A DNA stretch of 64,000 bases from Branchipolynoe longqiensis. Its lineage: Eukaryota; Annelida; Polychaeta; Phyllodocida; Polynoidae. The DNA lies in assembly GCA_030323885.1 (NCBI GenBank), contig CM059202.1, positions 47,572,849 through 47,636,848 of the forward strand, given 5' to 3'. The notes below the pieces were generated by a model that saw only the letters and a program-made list of their open reading frames with translations, was not told the origin of the DNA and did no database searches. Position numbers and translations under genes: made by a program. How positions within the stretch are numbered: the stretch's first letter is position 1; each line of letters starts with the position of its first letter. Of this stretch, positions 20,517 through 30,368 are shown one piece after another.

Positions 20517-20620
20517 ATAGGTGGTGTGATGGTTAGCACACTGGCCCCACATGCAAGTTACGTGGGTTCGATTTCCGCTTTAGGTGCAATATTACCCATT
20601 TCCATCAACCCCCCCCCCCC
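20517..20620 (+). mobile_element. SINE-B partial copy
   Basis: It has 'aggtggtgtgatggttagca', 'gtgggttcgatttccgcttt' and 'atattacccatttccatcaa', and ends in a C-run. Confidence 0.75.
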
Positions 20621-20804
20621 CGACAATAGGAACAAAAAAGAAGTGTTGTTCCCTAGCTTGTTTCGCGGGTGTATGAATGTAGCCTCATACACAATGTATT
20701 TCACTGAAAAATATGTCTACAGTTTTAAAGACATGAGGTTTTGTGGTCGAACCAAACTCGCCAAATAGAATTATTTGACCTAAAATAACAGAAATTCACT
20801 GATG
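20621..20804. other. Unassigned short interval
   Basis: No recognised feature between the SINE-B piece and the next MITE-A. Confidence 0.4.
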
Positions 20805-21470
20805 ACTAAAGAGCTGCATAGTCCGAAGACAAAATCTAATTTTCAAAACTGAAACAATTATCTAGATTTGATTATACATGTCTAACTTAGGTACTCGTCC
20901 CCTTATCAAATATTTGTCACCATATTGAACGGAATACCGCACCAATTTAATAGAACTAGTTGCAGCAGATGCCTATTGTGTCTGAGTCTTGGGATGCTTT
21001 CCAATTTAATTTGTGTGTTTGAACTTCAAATATCTCAAAAGTGAGATAATTTAAGATAAGTCATTTCAAACTCGGCGGCCCATCATTTTGTTGTTGTTCA
21101 AGTATTTATTCATCGAATAATATCTCTTGTCAGCGCCAGAGCACTGGTCTTCTGGCCGTGCAGTACAATTCCCTAATACATAAATGAAACTACTATCAGT
21201 TGTAACAGTGACTGCATGCAAATCCTGTTTGATACTAAAAGTATTATACATTTCATAAATGAAGTATCAGCTGTAGAAGTAACTGTATACAATTCCAGTC
21301 CAATAAAGGTATCATGCATTTAGTGAATATGTATTGCATGGGTTTAGAATTGTCTTTAAACACTTTTTTCCTTCTTTCCTTTTTGTAAAGAAATATATAA
21401 AAATATATATACCTGTTTTCAAATACATGCACAGTATATATATGCAAATCAGTGGATCTAATCACAATTA
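20805..21470 (+). mobile_element. MITE-A copy with inserted and diverged right part
   Basis: The left end 'agagctgcatagtccgaaga' is followed by 'ttatctagatttgattatac' and 'ccaatttaatagaactagtt'. After about 21075 a different AT-rich segment follows that includes 'agcactggtcttctggccgt' (21147-21166). A 60-bp passage is partly duplicated there ('catttcataaatgaagtatc'). The right boundary is uncertain. Confidence 0.5.
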
Positions 21471-21473
21471 ATA

Positions 21474-21980
21474 TTGTAGTGGTCTGCACTGACCTCTCAG
21501 GCAAGGAGCCGCATAGACAGGTAGGCGTGGGTAGTGTGTTGATATCAGGGAGCCTAGGTGGTGTAATGGTTAGCACACTGGCCCGGAATGCAAAGAGATG
21601 TGGGTTCGAGTCCCGCTCTAGGCACAATATTTCCCATTTTCATCACCCCCACGACACTGGTTGCCGTGACCATGATGCTATACAAGCTACGCGCTGTATA
21701 GTTGTTGAACCTACCCTGTGTATGTAAGTGCATTGCATTGCCTGTATGTATGTAATTGTAAGCATTATAAGACTTACAATTCCAGGGGGACGAGTGTAGT
21801 GGTCTGCACTGACCTCTCAGGCAAGGAGCCGCATAGACAGGTAGGCGTGGGTAGTGTGTTGATATCAGGGAGCCTAGGTGGTGTAATGGTTAGCACACTG
21901 GCCCGGAATGCAAAGAGATGTGGGTTCGAGTCCCGCTCTAGGCACAATATTTCCCATTTTCATCACCCCCACGACAATAT
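21474..21980 (+). mobile_element. Two SINE-B copies in tandem
   Basis: The first (21474-21795) runs from 'tgtagtggtctgcactgacc' to the tail 'ttataagacttacaattcca', and the second head starts immediately after 'gggggacgagtgtagtggtc' at about 21785. The two heads are nearly identical over 170 bp, so this is a dimer or a very recent tail-to-head duplication. The second copy stops in 'catcacccccacgacaa'. Confidence 0.85.
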
Positions 21981-22009
21981 GTTGGATTCTAGTAAATCCC
22001 TACACTGAT

Positions 22010-22655
22010 TTGGCCATAAATGTAAGTCATTATATACTGAAGCATATGGTATGATGGTGACAAGAACACTGGATATCAATGTGTATGATTTTAATTTTTA
22101 CAATACTGTCATTTAATTAGTAATTGTTAGTTCTTTGTATTGTATGATTTGATGAATGGAATGGGGGTCTGAGATTGTATTGGGGATTTGTATGTGACTG
22201 GCAGCGGGTCAATTTCAAGAAAAGGTTTCGGTACTAGGTACTTACTGGGCATTGTAACAGGGGTGGGAAGGGTCTTAGCATAATGGGCCATTTATGATAT
22301 AAAAAAGTTGGTTAAATCAAAGTAGGTTAATCCAAACTATCGGTTAATCCAAACAAAATTGTCGGGCCCCAGTATTTTGCTGGGACACCGAAGAAAGTTT
22401 GGATTAACTGATCGTTTGGTTTAACCGAGCTTGGTTTAATGGGGTTATACTGTATATACATCAAAAACAATAATCAAAGTGTCCACACACATTGTATATT
22501 ACATTCATAATGCACCCACATTTTTGCCAAAGCCAAGTCAAAGTCAAAGCCAAAGCTCAGTTAAACCAATGATCGGTTAATCCAAACAAACTTCTAGGGT
22601 CTCTTCAAGTTTGGTTTAATGGGGTTGTACTGTTTATTTATCTCAGAAAAAAACA
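22010..22655. mobile_element. Remnants of a MITE with 'ggttaatccaaac' repeats
   Basis: 'ggttaatccaaac' and 'ttggtttaatggggtt', ending 'actgta', occur at 22325-22455 and again at 22575-22635. They look like complementary ends of a TA-flanked element present twice or broken into two. 22010-22260 holds nothing recognisable. Confidence 0.45.
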
Positions 22656-22656
22656 G

Positions 22657-22992
22657 ACGGGATGGCCGAATGAGTTAGAGCGTCCGCCTCCCATGCTGGT
22701 AGATAGTGGGGTCGTGGGTTCGAACCCCGGTCGAGTCAAACCAATGACTTAAAGATTGATCCTTGTTGCTACCTATCCTATCCAGGCATTCGGCATTATT
22801 AGGATAGGGCAAGGGCTGGTTGGCTCAGTGTCAGGATAATGTGACTGAGTGGGATACCAGGTCATGGTGCTGGCAGCCTGGTTTCCCAGTGGGACAGCGC
22901 TATAAAGTCACCATGAGTGCACACTGTCACAAGTCTGTACCCGTCCTGATATGACCTTAGATGTTGCTAGGACATAAAACAACAAACAAACT
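22657..22992 (+). mobile_element. SINE-A full copy
   Basis: The head 'gacgggatggccgaatgagt' with 'gggttcgaaccccggtcgag' is the clearest tRNA Leu/Ser-like head in the window. The body has 'gataatgtgactgagtggga' and the tail 'gaccttagatgttgctagga' then 'cataaaacaacaaacaaac'. Confidence 0.9.
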
Positions 22993-23045
22993 TATCTCAG
23001 AAAATGACAGAAACCTAAAAAGCATCGGAGTGTGAAGCTTTAAAA
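22993..23045 (+). mobile_element. MITE-A right-end fragment
   Basis: 'ttatctcagaaaatgacaga' and 'gcatcggagtgtgaagcttt' match the right end of the family. It is directly attached to the SINE-A tail. Confidence 0.6.
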
Positions 23046-23059
23046 CAAGATGGTATGTG

Positions 23060-23950
23060 GGGTCGAGTTCCGCATAACACGCCACACAGCTACGTACAAG
23101 CCTATGATATGTAAATAGGAGTAGGCTAGTCTAGTAGTAAGAGTAGAAAAAAATGTAAAAACATATATGCCAAGAAAATCCAAAAAAACTAACATAAGCC
23201 GTGTTCACACGCGCAAAATGTGAGGCGAATCAGACAAATCGAATCAGGTGAGTCGAATTAGCCGCCCGTTCACACGAGCACTACTTGGGCCGGAAGTCGA
23301 TATCTGCACATGAGCGCCACCAGGAGAGAGTGGATTCGACCTAGATATGTATTTAATTAATCGTATTGGTTTGGAACGGTCAAAACTTCTGCTGGGCAGT
23401 GAAACCCTAAAAGTAAATGATGAAAAAAATATCTGTGCACCTCTAACAGGTTCATAGACCAAATTATATAATATGCGCTTTTGATCGACCGGAAAGTCAA
23501 CAAACTAAGGTCTCGACTGCGCATGCATGTCACTTCCTTAATCCGCATCAGTGCGTCCACACAGGCAAAATTATCCGCATCACAGAAATCGATTCACGTA
23601 AACTACCTCGCTAGGTGGTTTACAGGATCCGCATCACGTGAATCGAATCGCCCTAATCCGCATCAGACGCCCGTTCACATGAGAAATGTGAGGCGAACTA
23701 GGCAAGTCGCTTTCTACGATTCGATTTACATTGCCCGTGTGAACACGGCTAAAGACTACTAACCAGACCAACCAACTATCTATCTGCTGCTGAAATGCAG
23801 GCAATCAAATACCTTATCAGCAGCTACTGTGGGATAAGATAATGTCAACACTACAGCTGGCCAGCATTGAAAACAAGCCTGAATACCTGGGCTGATATGC
23901 TATGGACAGTATAAATACAGCCTCAATAACAAACAAAAAGTATATATAAA
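23060..23950 (+). mobile_element. LINE-1 type 3' end interrupted by a Harbinger-like MITE
   Basis: 'cacagctacgtacaagccta' and 'gtaggctagtctagtagtaa' on the left, and 'ctgctgaaatgcaggcaatc' and 'gctatggacagtataaatac' on the right, are the complement of the LINE 3' region at 37560-37900. The insertion at 23197-23750 splits it. No coding part is present. Confidence 0.8.
23197..23750. mobile_element. Harbinger-like MITE, copy 1
   Basis: The left end 'agccgtgttcacacgcgcaa' and right end 'tgcccgtgtgaacacggct' are terminal inverted repeats. The flanking bases read TAA on both sides if the terminal A/T is taken as part of the duplication. The second copy, at 50427-50979, is flanked by TTA. Three-base TWA duplications are typical of PIF/Harbinger elements. 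At 554 bp it has no transposase. Confidence 0.75.
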
Positions 23951-24295
23951 AAACATGCTAGGCATGATGCACCCAGGAGGTAAACTTTAAACTTAAAACC
24001 AAAAACTAATTACTATTAACACAACAAGGTGAAGGCCGTCAGGAGAAATAATTATAGGTAACCAAACAACTGACCAATTGTAGAACTAACAAACTCACAA
24101 ATGGTCGGGAGATGTGGGTGAATGCTTACAAACACAGAAGGAATGCATGCTGTAGATAGCTACACAACTCAAAGTGACAAAACAAGGGGAACCATGAGAC
24201 TATTACCGTCTAGCGGGGAAAACAAATCATTAGACTTAGCAGTTATGGGCAGCATAAAAAACCCATCATACAAAAAACAACAACAACAAACAAAC
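23951..24295 (+). mobile_element. LINE-2 type 3' untranslated region and tail
   Basis: 'gaatgcatgctgtagatagc', 'tattaccgtctagcgggg' and 'agttatgggcagcataaa' match, in complement, the 3' part of the LINE at 35590-37530, including the interval disrupted there by SINE-C. It is non-coding and 5'-truncated. Confidence 0.7.
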
Positions 24296-24311
24296 AAAAC
24301 TCAAAGACGTA

Positions 24312-24472
24312 ATAATTGTCGCTACCTAGACTGGCGCTAGGCATTACTAGGATAGGGCATGGACTGATTGGTTCAGTATCAGTATAATGTGACTGAGTTG
24401 GATATCGGGGCAGGGTGCTGGCGCTCTGGTCTCCCAGTGGGGCAGCAGTAAAAAGTCACCGTGAGTTCGCGC
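24312..24472 (+). mobile_element. SINE-A, left part, split by an inserted element
   Basis: The body 'ggcgctaggcattactagga' and 'aatgtgactgagttggatat' runs to 'caccgtgagttcgcgc'. The SINE resumes at about 25448 with 'actgttccaagtcgatac'. The inserted DNA is 24473-25447. Confidence 0.75.
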
Positions 24473-25447
24473 TTGTAAAAATATACAGATTTTCAGTTCA
24501 GAATTATATATTGGCAGAGAGCATTATTATTCTCGGGCGACGGAGTGGGAACAAGGTTATGTAATAGAAAAGCAATGGGTGCCCCACTCACTGTGTGACA
24601 TATTAGGCTATGTGAAAAATATGTTAATACATAGTGCCCGAGATTATGACGAGATGTTCCTATATAAGAGACAGTTAATGTTTGGCGAAATGTTCCCTCT
24701 ATGCACCAGTAAGGGTGCAAGTGGAGGAGAAGGACATTTTTAATATATATGTTTATTGTAACTGTCTGCAACTCCCTGTTACCACAGGGCTGATGGGCAA
24801 GTAGACCCAGCCACTCTGCATACATTATGGACACCACCGACAGCTAGGGTTGAGTGACAGCTGCCCATATTAGGGTGTCGCCCCTCCCCCAGCCTGTGGA
24901 GGGTGTCTGATTGGCTGGCTGTGGAAGTCCCAGTCACCTGCACCCCTTTGCCCCACCTGACCACACAAGCCTCATTCTGATATTGATTATTCTAGACACT
25001 CTGATCTATATGCTGCTAGAGGCACTACTAACACATTTCTGGATGGATTCTAGAAGTGAACACACTCTTCTCTTGGCCAGGAACCCAGACACTCTCTGAG
25101 GCTCCACCTTTCATATACAAACTGAGCTGTGTGCAACAACCATGGGACTCGGGTTCAATGGTATGCACTGATTCCTATACATACTAAAGAGAGTAATGAG
25201 GCTCTGTGTGGACAGAAGGTAAGGAGTGAGGGTGATAGGTCGCTAGTAGGTGAACAGGAGTTGATGCCAATATAGCACAACTTCTTCACTGTCAATCTTG
25301 CGCGACTTGTCTTCCCTTTCTTGCTTATGAGTTTGTTGGAGAGGGGCATCAGGTGTGAACTGACAGACAGTTGTCAGAACGCACCTGGAAAGCGTAAGTG
25401 GTATTTCTGGGGCTCAGACGGCCGGGCATTCCAGTTATATTACACAC
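24473..25447 (+). mobile_element. Element R2, copy 1 (about 0.97 kb, inserted in SINE-A)
   Basis: The start 'tgtaaaaatatacagatttt' and end 'cagttatattaca' carry a weak inverted TGTAA/TTACA. Internal landmarks are 'gagcattattattctcgggc', 'gtaactgtctgcaactccct' and 'ggacaccacc'. The last 50 bases are complementary to the start of the copy at 45490-46050, so the complete element has long inverted ends. A third copy is at 59236-60045. No protein is visible; the class is unknown. Confidence 0.65.
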
Positions 25448-25727
25448 TGTTCCAAGTCGATACCCATCCTGATATGGCCTCAGATGTTGCTAGGATATAG
25501 AACAATAACAAACCAACCTGATTTGACCTTAGATGTTATTAGGCCGTGTGACGGACTGGTATCTAGTGTGACTTGAGAATGAGGAGGTAATGATGCAGTT
25601 GCTTCTAGCCTTGCAGTCCTTTCCCAGTTTATTCATGCTAGTGTAAAGGCTAGGGCTCGAATCTGTGGTTGTGTAGGCAGGCTAGAGTGAAATCCATACA
25701 GGCAAAAAGAAAGGAAGAGTACAAGTG
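25448..25727 (+). mobile_element. SINE-A right part and nearby unassigned DNA
   Basis: 'cccatcctgatatggcctca' and 'gatgttgctaggatatagaa' complete the SINE split at 24472. A second tail-like piece 'gaccttagatgttattaggc' follows at 25528. 25550-25727 holds nothing recognised. Confidence 0.6.
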
Positions 25728-26062
25728 TTTGTTGTTGTTTTACGTCCTAGCAACATCTAAGGTCATATTAGGACGGGTACCGAGTTCTGACAGTGCGCAC
25801 TCATGGCAACTTTATAGTGCTGTCCCACATGGAAACCAGGCCGCCGGCACTATGACCTGGTATCCCACTCAGTCACATTATCCTCACACTGAGCACATCA
25901 GTCCTTGCCCTGTCCTAATAATGCCAAGCGCCTGACTAGGAAGCGACAAGTATCAATTTTTATGTCATTGGTTTGACTTGACCAGGGTTCGAACCCACAA
26001 CCCCGCGATCTACCAGCACGGGAGACGAACGCTCTAACTCATTCGGCCATCCCGTCTGGTCA
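25728..26062 (-). mobile_element. SINE-A full copy, minus strand
   Basis: It runs from the tail 'gttttacgtcctagcaacat' through 'actcagtcacattatcctca' to the head 'attcggccatcccgtctggt'. The tRNA-like head lies at 25985-26060. Confidence 0.9.
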
Positions 26063-26615
26063 GTGAAAGAAGAGAGCGAGTCAAGCCCTCTTGCTTATTA
26101 TTTTTATGGTACATGGGTTCATTGTAGAGTATCACGCCACCCTTTTCCCCCAATGGGCAACAAGCATTCTTGGCTCTACCAATAGGGATCCAGCATTCCT
26201 GTCCCCATGGTTACCAGTGGTCTGCCCACCACCACCAAGCTGTGTGGCCTACCCAGCAAGGGGGGGGGGGGGGGGGGAGGAGAGGGTAGGCTCTGAGTGC
26301 CCCTTACACACAGCCCTGCCAGCACCACTATGTCTATTTACATCTCACTCAGGCACCACCAGCACCTACATATATATGCGCATACATGTGCATGGTCACG
26401 TATACCTGATCAGTAATAGAACATGTGCATTCCCCCAAATGCCGTAAATCAGAATATTTTACACTAGGTTAGAATGGAAGTGACCTGGTGCTAACCAATT
26501 GGGTCGCAGGTCACCTCACACTGCGGGCGGTGGCTGGCCATGGGTGGAAAGGTCCACCACAGAGACTATTACAGTCACGTGTCAAGGGACTGATGCAAAC
26601 AAATGGTAAATATTA
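26063..26615. other. Unassigned interval with a long G-run
   Basis: A run of about 18 G occurs at 26260-26278. Nothing coding or repetitive could be recognised otherwise. Confidence 0.4.
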
Positions 26616-26619
26616 CGTG

Positions 26620-26720
26620 TTTAGCAGGATTCGAACCCACACCTATTGCCATTCCGGGGCTAGTGCGCTAACCATTACACTATGTAGGCTCCCTGAAGCA
26701 ATCATCCTACACACGCAGAC
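26620..26720 (-). mobile_element. SINE-B-like head fragment
   Basis: 'aggattcgaacccacaccta' and 'ctaaccattacactatgtag', followed by 'gctccctgaagcaatcat', match the SINE-B head in complement. A similar variant is at 48414-48530. Confidence 0.7.
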
Positions 26721-27050
26721 CAGATGGGATGGCCAAATGAGTTGAGCGTCCGTCTCCCTTTTTGGTAGATCGTGTGATTTGAACGTGAACGCTGGTTGAG
26801 TCAAACCAATGACTTAAAAATGTATACTTGTTGCTTCCTAGCCTGGTGCTCGGCATTATTAGGTATGGGTAAGGACTAGGTGGCTCAGGGTCAGGCTAAT
26901 GTGACTGAATGGGATATCAGGTCATGGTGGTTGCGGCCGGATTTCCCAGTGGGGCAGTATTCTAAAGCCACCATGAGTGTGCACTGTCACAAGTCTGTAC
27001 GCATTCTGGTATGGCCTTAGATGTTGCCAGGACGTAGAACTCCAACAACC
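26721..27050 (+). mobile_element. SINE-A full copy
   Basis: The head 'gatgggatggccaaatgagt', the body 'ggctaatgtgactgaatggg' and the tail 'ggccttagatgttgccagga' then 'cgtagaactccaacaac' are present. Confidence 0.85.
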
Positions 27051-27150
27051 AATCTTACCCAGGCCTAACTGTGTGTGGCATATTATCTATAAGGTCAGAA
27101 CAGACTAAGCTGCATAAAACCCCCAAACAAACACCCACCAATAATCAGTC
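27051..27150. other. Short unassigned spacer
   Basis: A/C-rich sequence between SINE-A and the tandem duplication. Confidence 0.3.
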
Positions 27151-27154
27151 TGCT

Positions 27155-27680
27155 AATAGACCTATTTCATATGACGTCAGTGCGCACGCTCCTTGGCTGC
27201 AGAATGGCACACGGTCACACTGCAAACTCAATGGCTATGAGCAATCTTCATACATAAAAACTGAAATATCTCTAAAACCACCCCACATAGAAGCAAACCG
27301 ATTGGAACACATATAGAAAACATGTTTAACAAACAGATTATATTAAAATTATACTGTTAGGGTTCTGCATTTCTATTAGTTTTTAATGAAACTGACGTTT
27401 TGCACTGCGTGTACTGGCAAACTCAATGCATTGTCAATGGCTGTGAGCAATCTTCATACAGAAAAAGTTAAATATCTGTAAAACCATTCTACCTAGAAAC
27501 AAACCGCTTGGAACATATATAGAAAACATGTTTAACAAACAGATTATGGTTTGGGTTCTGAATTTCTATTAATTTTGAATAAAACTGACGTTTTTCACTG
27601 CACGTATCGGCACACTCAATGGCTGTGTGCCTTCGTTTTGCAGCCTGGCTGCTCACGCATACACAATGTTTATAAACATC
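27155..27680. repeat. About 206-bp direct duplication, two copies plus a partial third
   Basis: 'gagcaatcttcatac' at about 27239 and 27446, 'atagaaaacatgtttaacaa' at 27313 and 27519, and 'aaactgacgtttt' at 27388 and 27585 show two long units. A third begins at 27612 with 'actcaatggctgtg'. No coding pattern was found. Confidence 0.75.
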
Positions 27681-27904
27681 GAAAGGGGGCTATTGTGGCG
27701 CCACCTAGTGGCGGATTAACTACCACCCAGCTCCCTAGGCTGAGCCATCCTGGTCCCGAGGCTGAGCTTTAGTATGCTCAATTAAACCATTTGTTGGTAT
27801 ACTCTCGGGCCTCCCCTCACTTCTGGGCCCCGAGGCTTAAGCCTACTCAGCCTAATGGTTAATCCACCATTGACGCAACCAGTAATGGCCCGCGTTTGCA
27901 AACA

Positions 27905-28158
27905 ATGCCATTGGGTCCCAGTGGGTCCCAGTGGGGTTCCAGTGGGTTCCAGTGGGTCCCAGTGGGTTCCAGTGGGGTCCCAGTGGGTTCCAGTGGGACC
28001 CACTGGGTTCCAGTGGGGTCCCAGTGGGTCCCATTGGGTCCCAGTGGGTCCCAGTGGGTCCCAGTGGGTCCTAGTGGGTCCTAGTGGGTCCCAGTCGGTC
28101 CCAGTCGGTCCCAGTGGGTCCCAGTGGGTCCTAGTGGGTCCCAGTGGGTCCCAGTCTG
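27905..28158. repeat. 10-11 bp tandem array
   Basis: 'gtgggtcccag' repeats with 'ttcc' and 'tcct' variants about 24 times. Open frames across it on both strands are by-products of the repeat. Confidence 0.95.
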
Positions 28159-28239
28159 ACTAAACTCAAAATCATTAACAATGTCACCTGGAAACCAAAT
28201 ATGTCATACAATTTCTCAGCCCAATATAAATAAAAGGGA

Positions 28240-28482
28240 ATGGGTCTTTGTTTGTGTGTTGTCTGTTTGTTTGTTTGTGTGTGTGTTTGTTCATGTGTGT
28301 TTGCTTATGTGTGTGTTTGTGTGTTATTTGTCTGTGTGTGTTTGTTTGTGTGTGTGTTTGTGTGTGTGTATTTGTTTGTGTGTTGTGTGTGTTTGTGTGT
28401 GTGTTTGTGTTTGTTTGTGTGCATGTTTGTTTGTGTGTTTGTGTTTGTTTGTGTGTGTTTGTTTGTGTGTGTGCGCGCAAAA
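28240..28482. repeat. TG/TTTG-rich microsatellite region
   Basis: Irregular 'gtgtttgtttgtgtgtgtgt' sequence about 240 bp long, ending in a short GCGCGC. Confidence 0.95.
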
Positions 28483-28544
28483 AAGACCCTACTGCCTTAC
28501 AATGATCTCAACTGAACCAAAACACTTCCACAAAGGCAGTTGTG

Positions 28545-28709
28545 GCTGAGTGGTCCGGAATGCAAAGAGATGTGGGTTCGAGTCCTGCTCTAGGTGCAAT
28601 ATTTCCCATTTTCATCACCCTGCGCGATACTGGTTTCCGTGACCAGGATCATGTACAAGCTACACACTGTATGGTTGTTGAACCTACCCTGTGTATGTAT
28701 GTATGTATG

Positions 28710-28740
<31 letters not shown>

Positions 28741-28980
28741 GTTCATTGCCTCTGTGTTTGTTTGCTTAAGCATTAAAAGACTTACAATTTCAGGGGGACG
28801 AGTGTAGTAATCTGCACTGGTCTCACAATGAAGGAGCCGCATAGACAGGTGGACGTGGGTAGTGTGGTGACATCAGTGCGCCTAGGTGGTGTAATGGTTA
28901 GAACACTGGCTCGGAATGCAAAGAGATGTGGGTTCGAGTCCCGCTCTAGACGTAATAATTCCCATTTTCATCACCCCTTC
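28545..28980 (+). mobile_element. Two SINE-B copies in tandem, the first with a (GTAT) expansion
   Basis: The first copy (28545-28797) starts inside the head ('tggctgagtggtccggaatg') and has about 11 GTAT units at 28689-28738 in its tail. The second (28798-28980) has 'tgtaatctgcactggtctca'-like head words, 'ggtggtgtaatggttagaac' and 'catcaccccttcc'. Confidence 0.8.
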
Positions 28981-29200
28981 CCCCCCCCACTACCCCAATG
29001 TAAATAAGTGAATGTGTGTTTATTTGTTTCTTTATCTGTGTGTTTGTAAAAAGGCCACGCTGACTTAGAATCGTATCAAATTGATTGTGGTAGTCATTTC
29101 TTATAGCTGTAATTATTGTTGACTCAAATCAATTGTTTCCTCATTAAAATTCCTTTCTTTTTAATTATTATTCTAAACCCACAGTTATATGATCCGAAGG
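28981..29200. other. Unassigned interval
   Basis: No recognised feature; TG-rich at the start and AT-rich afterwards. Confidence 0.35.
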
Positions 29201-29300
29201 TCCAAGTATAACTGTACACTATTGCTGTTCAGCGATGAAAACAAGCCACGATGTAACTTACTCATTATGGACAGGGTAAATAAACCATCACACAAAAAAA
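29201..29300 (+). mobile_element. LINE/SINE 3'-tail fragment
   Basis: 'cagcgatgaaaacaagccac' followed by 'cattatggacagggtaaata' and 'aaccatcacac' matches the conserved LINE-like tail also seen at 32735-32810 and 55230-55312. No body remains. Confidence 0.6.
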
Positions 29301-29335
29301 GAGGAAAAGGCAGCCGTGTGCAGGATCAACTGTAT

Positions 29336-29952
29336 GTCCCGGTCACATACACGTTAGTGGACGTAGTTGAACGTAGGTGAACGTAGTGGAGGCTAAAGTG
29401 GGTCAAACGTGGTGTAAGTACTTTAAACTGCGTTGAAATACGCTAAGGTACGACCAGATTTGGTATGAATAAGTACGTTGCGGTATGGATAAATAGGTTA
29501 TGTTATGGATAAATATGTCATGGTACAGATAAATACGTTATGGTATGGATGCCGGTACGTTCAACTATCTTCAACTATCTTCAACTACGTTAGCCTCCAC
29601 TACATTCACCTATGTCCACTAATGGCTGTGTGACCAGGGCTTTGCCCAAGTCTGTTAGAGTATGCTTGAGTATGCTAGAGCATGCTAGAGTATGCTAACG
29701 TATGCTAGAGTATGCTAGAGTACACTAGAGTACATTAGAGTACGTTAGCATCACAGATGCAAATTCAGCCTCTAACATAGCGCCCTTTTGAACATGTCCA
29801 AAGATTAAATTGGAACTCACAGCCTACCCATGTTATTACCAAGTTAGCATGACTGAGAAGTATGGATGCGGCATGCTTAACTACGTTCGACCACGTTAGC
29901 CTCCACTACGTTCAACTACTTCCACTAACGTTTATGTGACCGGGCCTTCAAA
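29336..29952. mobile_element. MITE with 'ccggtcacat' ends, probably nested or duplicated
   Basis: The left end 'cccggtcacatacacgttag' continues with 'tggacgtagttgaacgtag'. A matching right end lies at 29575-29645 ('ctaatggctgtgtgaccagg') and a better one at 29875-29950 ('aacgtttatgtgaccgggcc'). Two right ends for one left end suggest one copy sits inside another. A 9-11 bp repeat 'gagtatgcta' fills 29658-29745. Confidence 0.65.
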
Positions 29953-29981
29953 GTGTGGTTGGAGCATGGCTTTTAAGTTTG

Positions 29982-30017
<36 letters not shown>

Positions 30018-30368
30018 TGCACAATGACTGCTGATTAATTGTAATTAATTGGTTCTAATCAGGAGTATTAGTCTGTCTGTCATTAGGATACTTCTAAGTT
30101 GGCGGGGGACTCTTGCATTCTTCTATCTGTTTTCCATGGACATGAAAGCTTTTCTTTGAAAGTAACAAATGGACATTGCCGGTTAGGTGGGAAGCAATTA
30201 CAAGTGCAAGTCACTGCGCTTCCACAGACAGGAAAGCAGTAGGTCGAAGGTCTGTCGCAACTAAGAGACCTAATGCGTGAGAACCGAGGAGAAGCCAAGT
30301 CAGCAAGTTTCTTTCACGCATGAAAGATCTCCGCGATTCCGCGCATTTCCGGGATTCTTCAATCCCTC
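29953..30368. other. Unassigned interval with a (TA) run
   Basis: A (TA)-rich run lies at 29980-30018. A short antisense frame at 30083-30298 has no recognised motif or splice support. Confidence 0.4.

Noticed and set aside
22657..22745. A functional tRNA gene
   Set aside because: The A- and B-box words are followed by the fixed SINE-A body and tail. The same holds for SINE-B, SINE-C and SINE-D heads; no intact free-standing cloverleaf was found.
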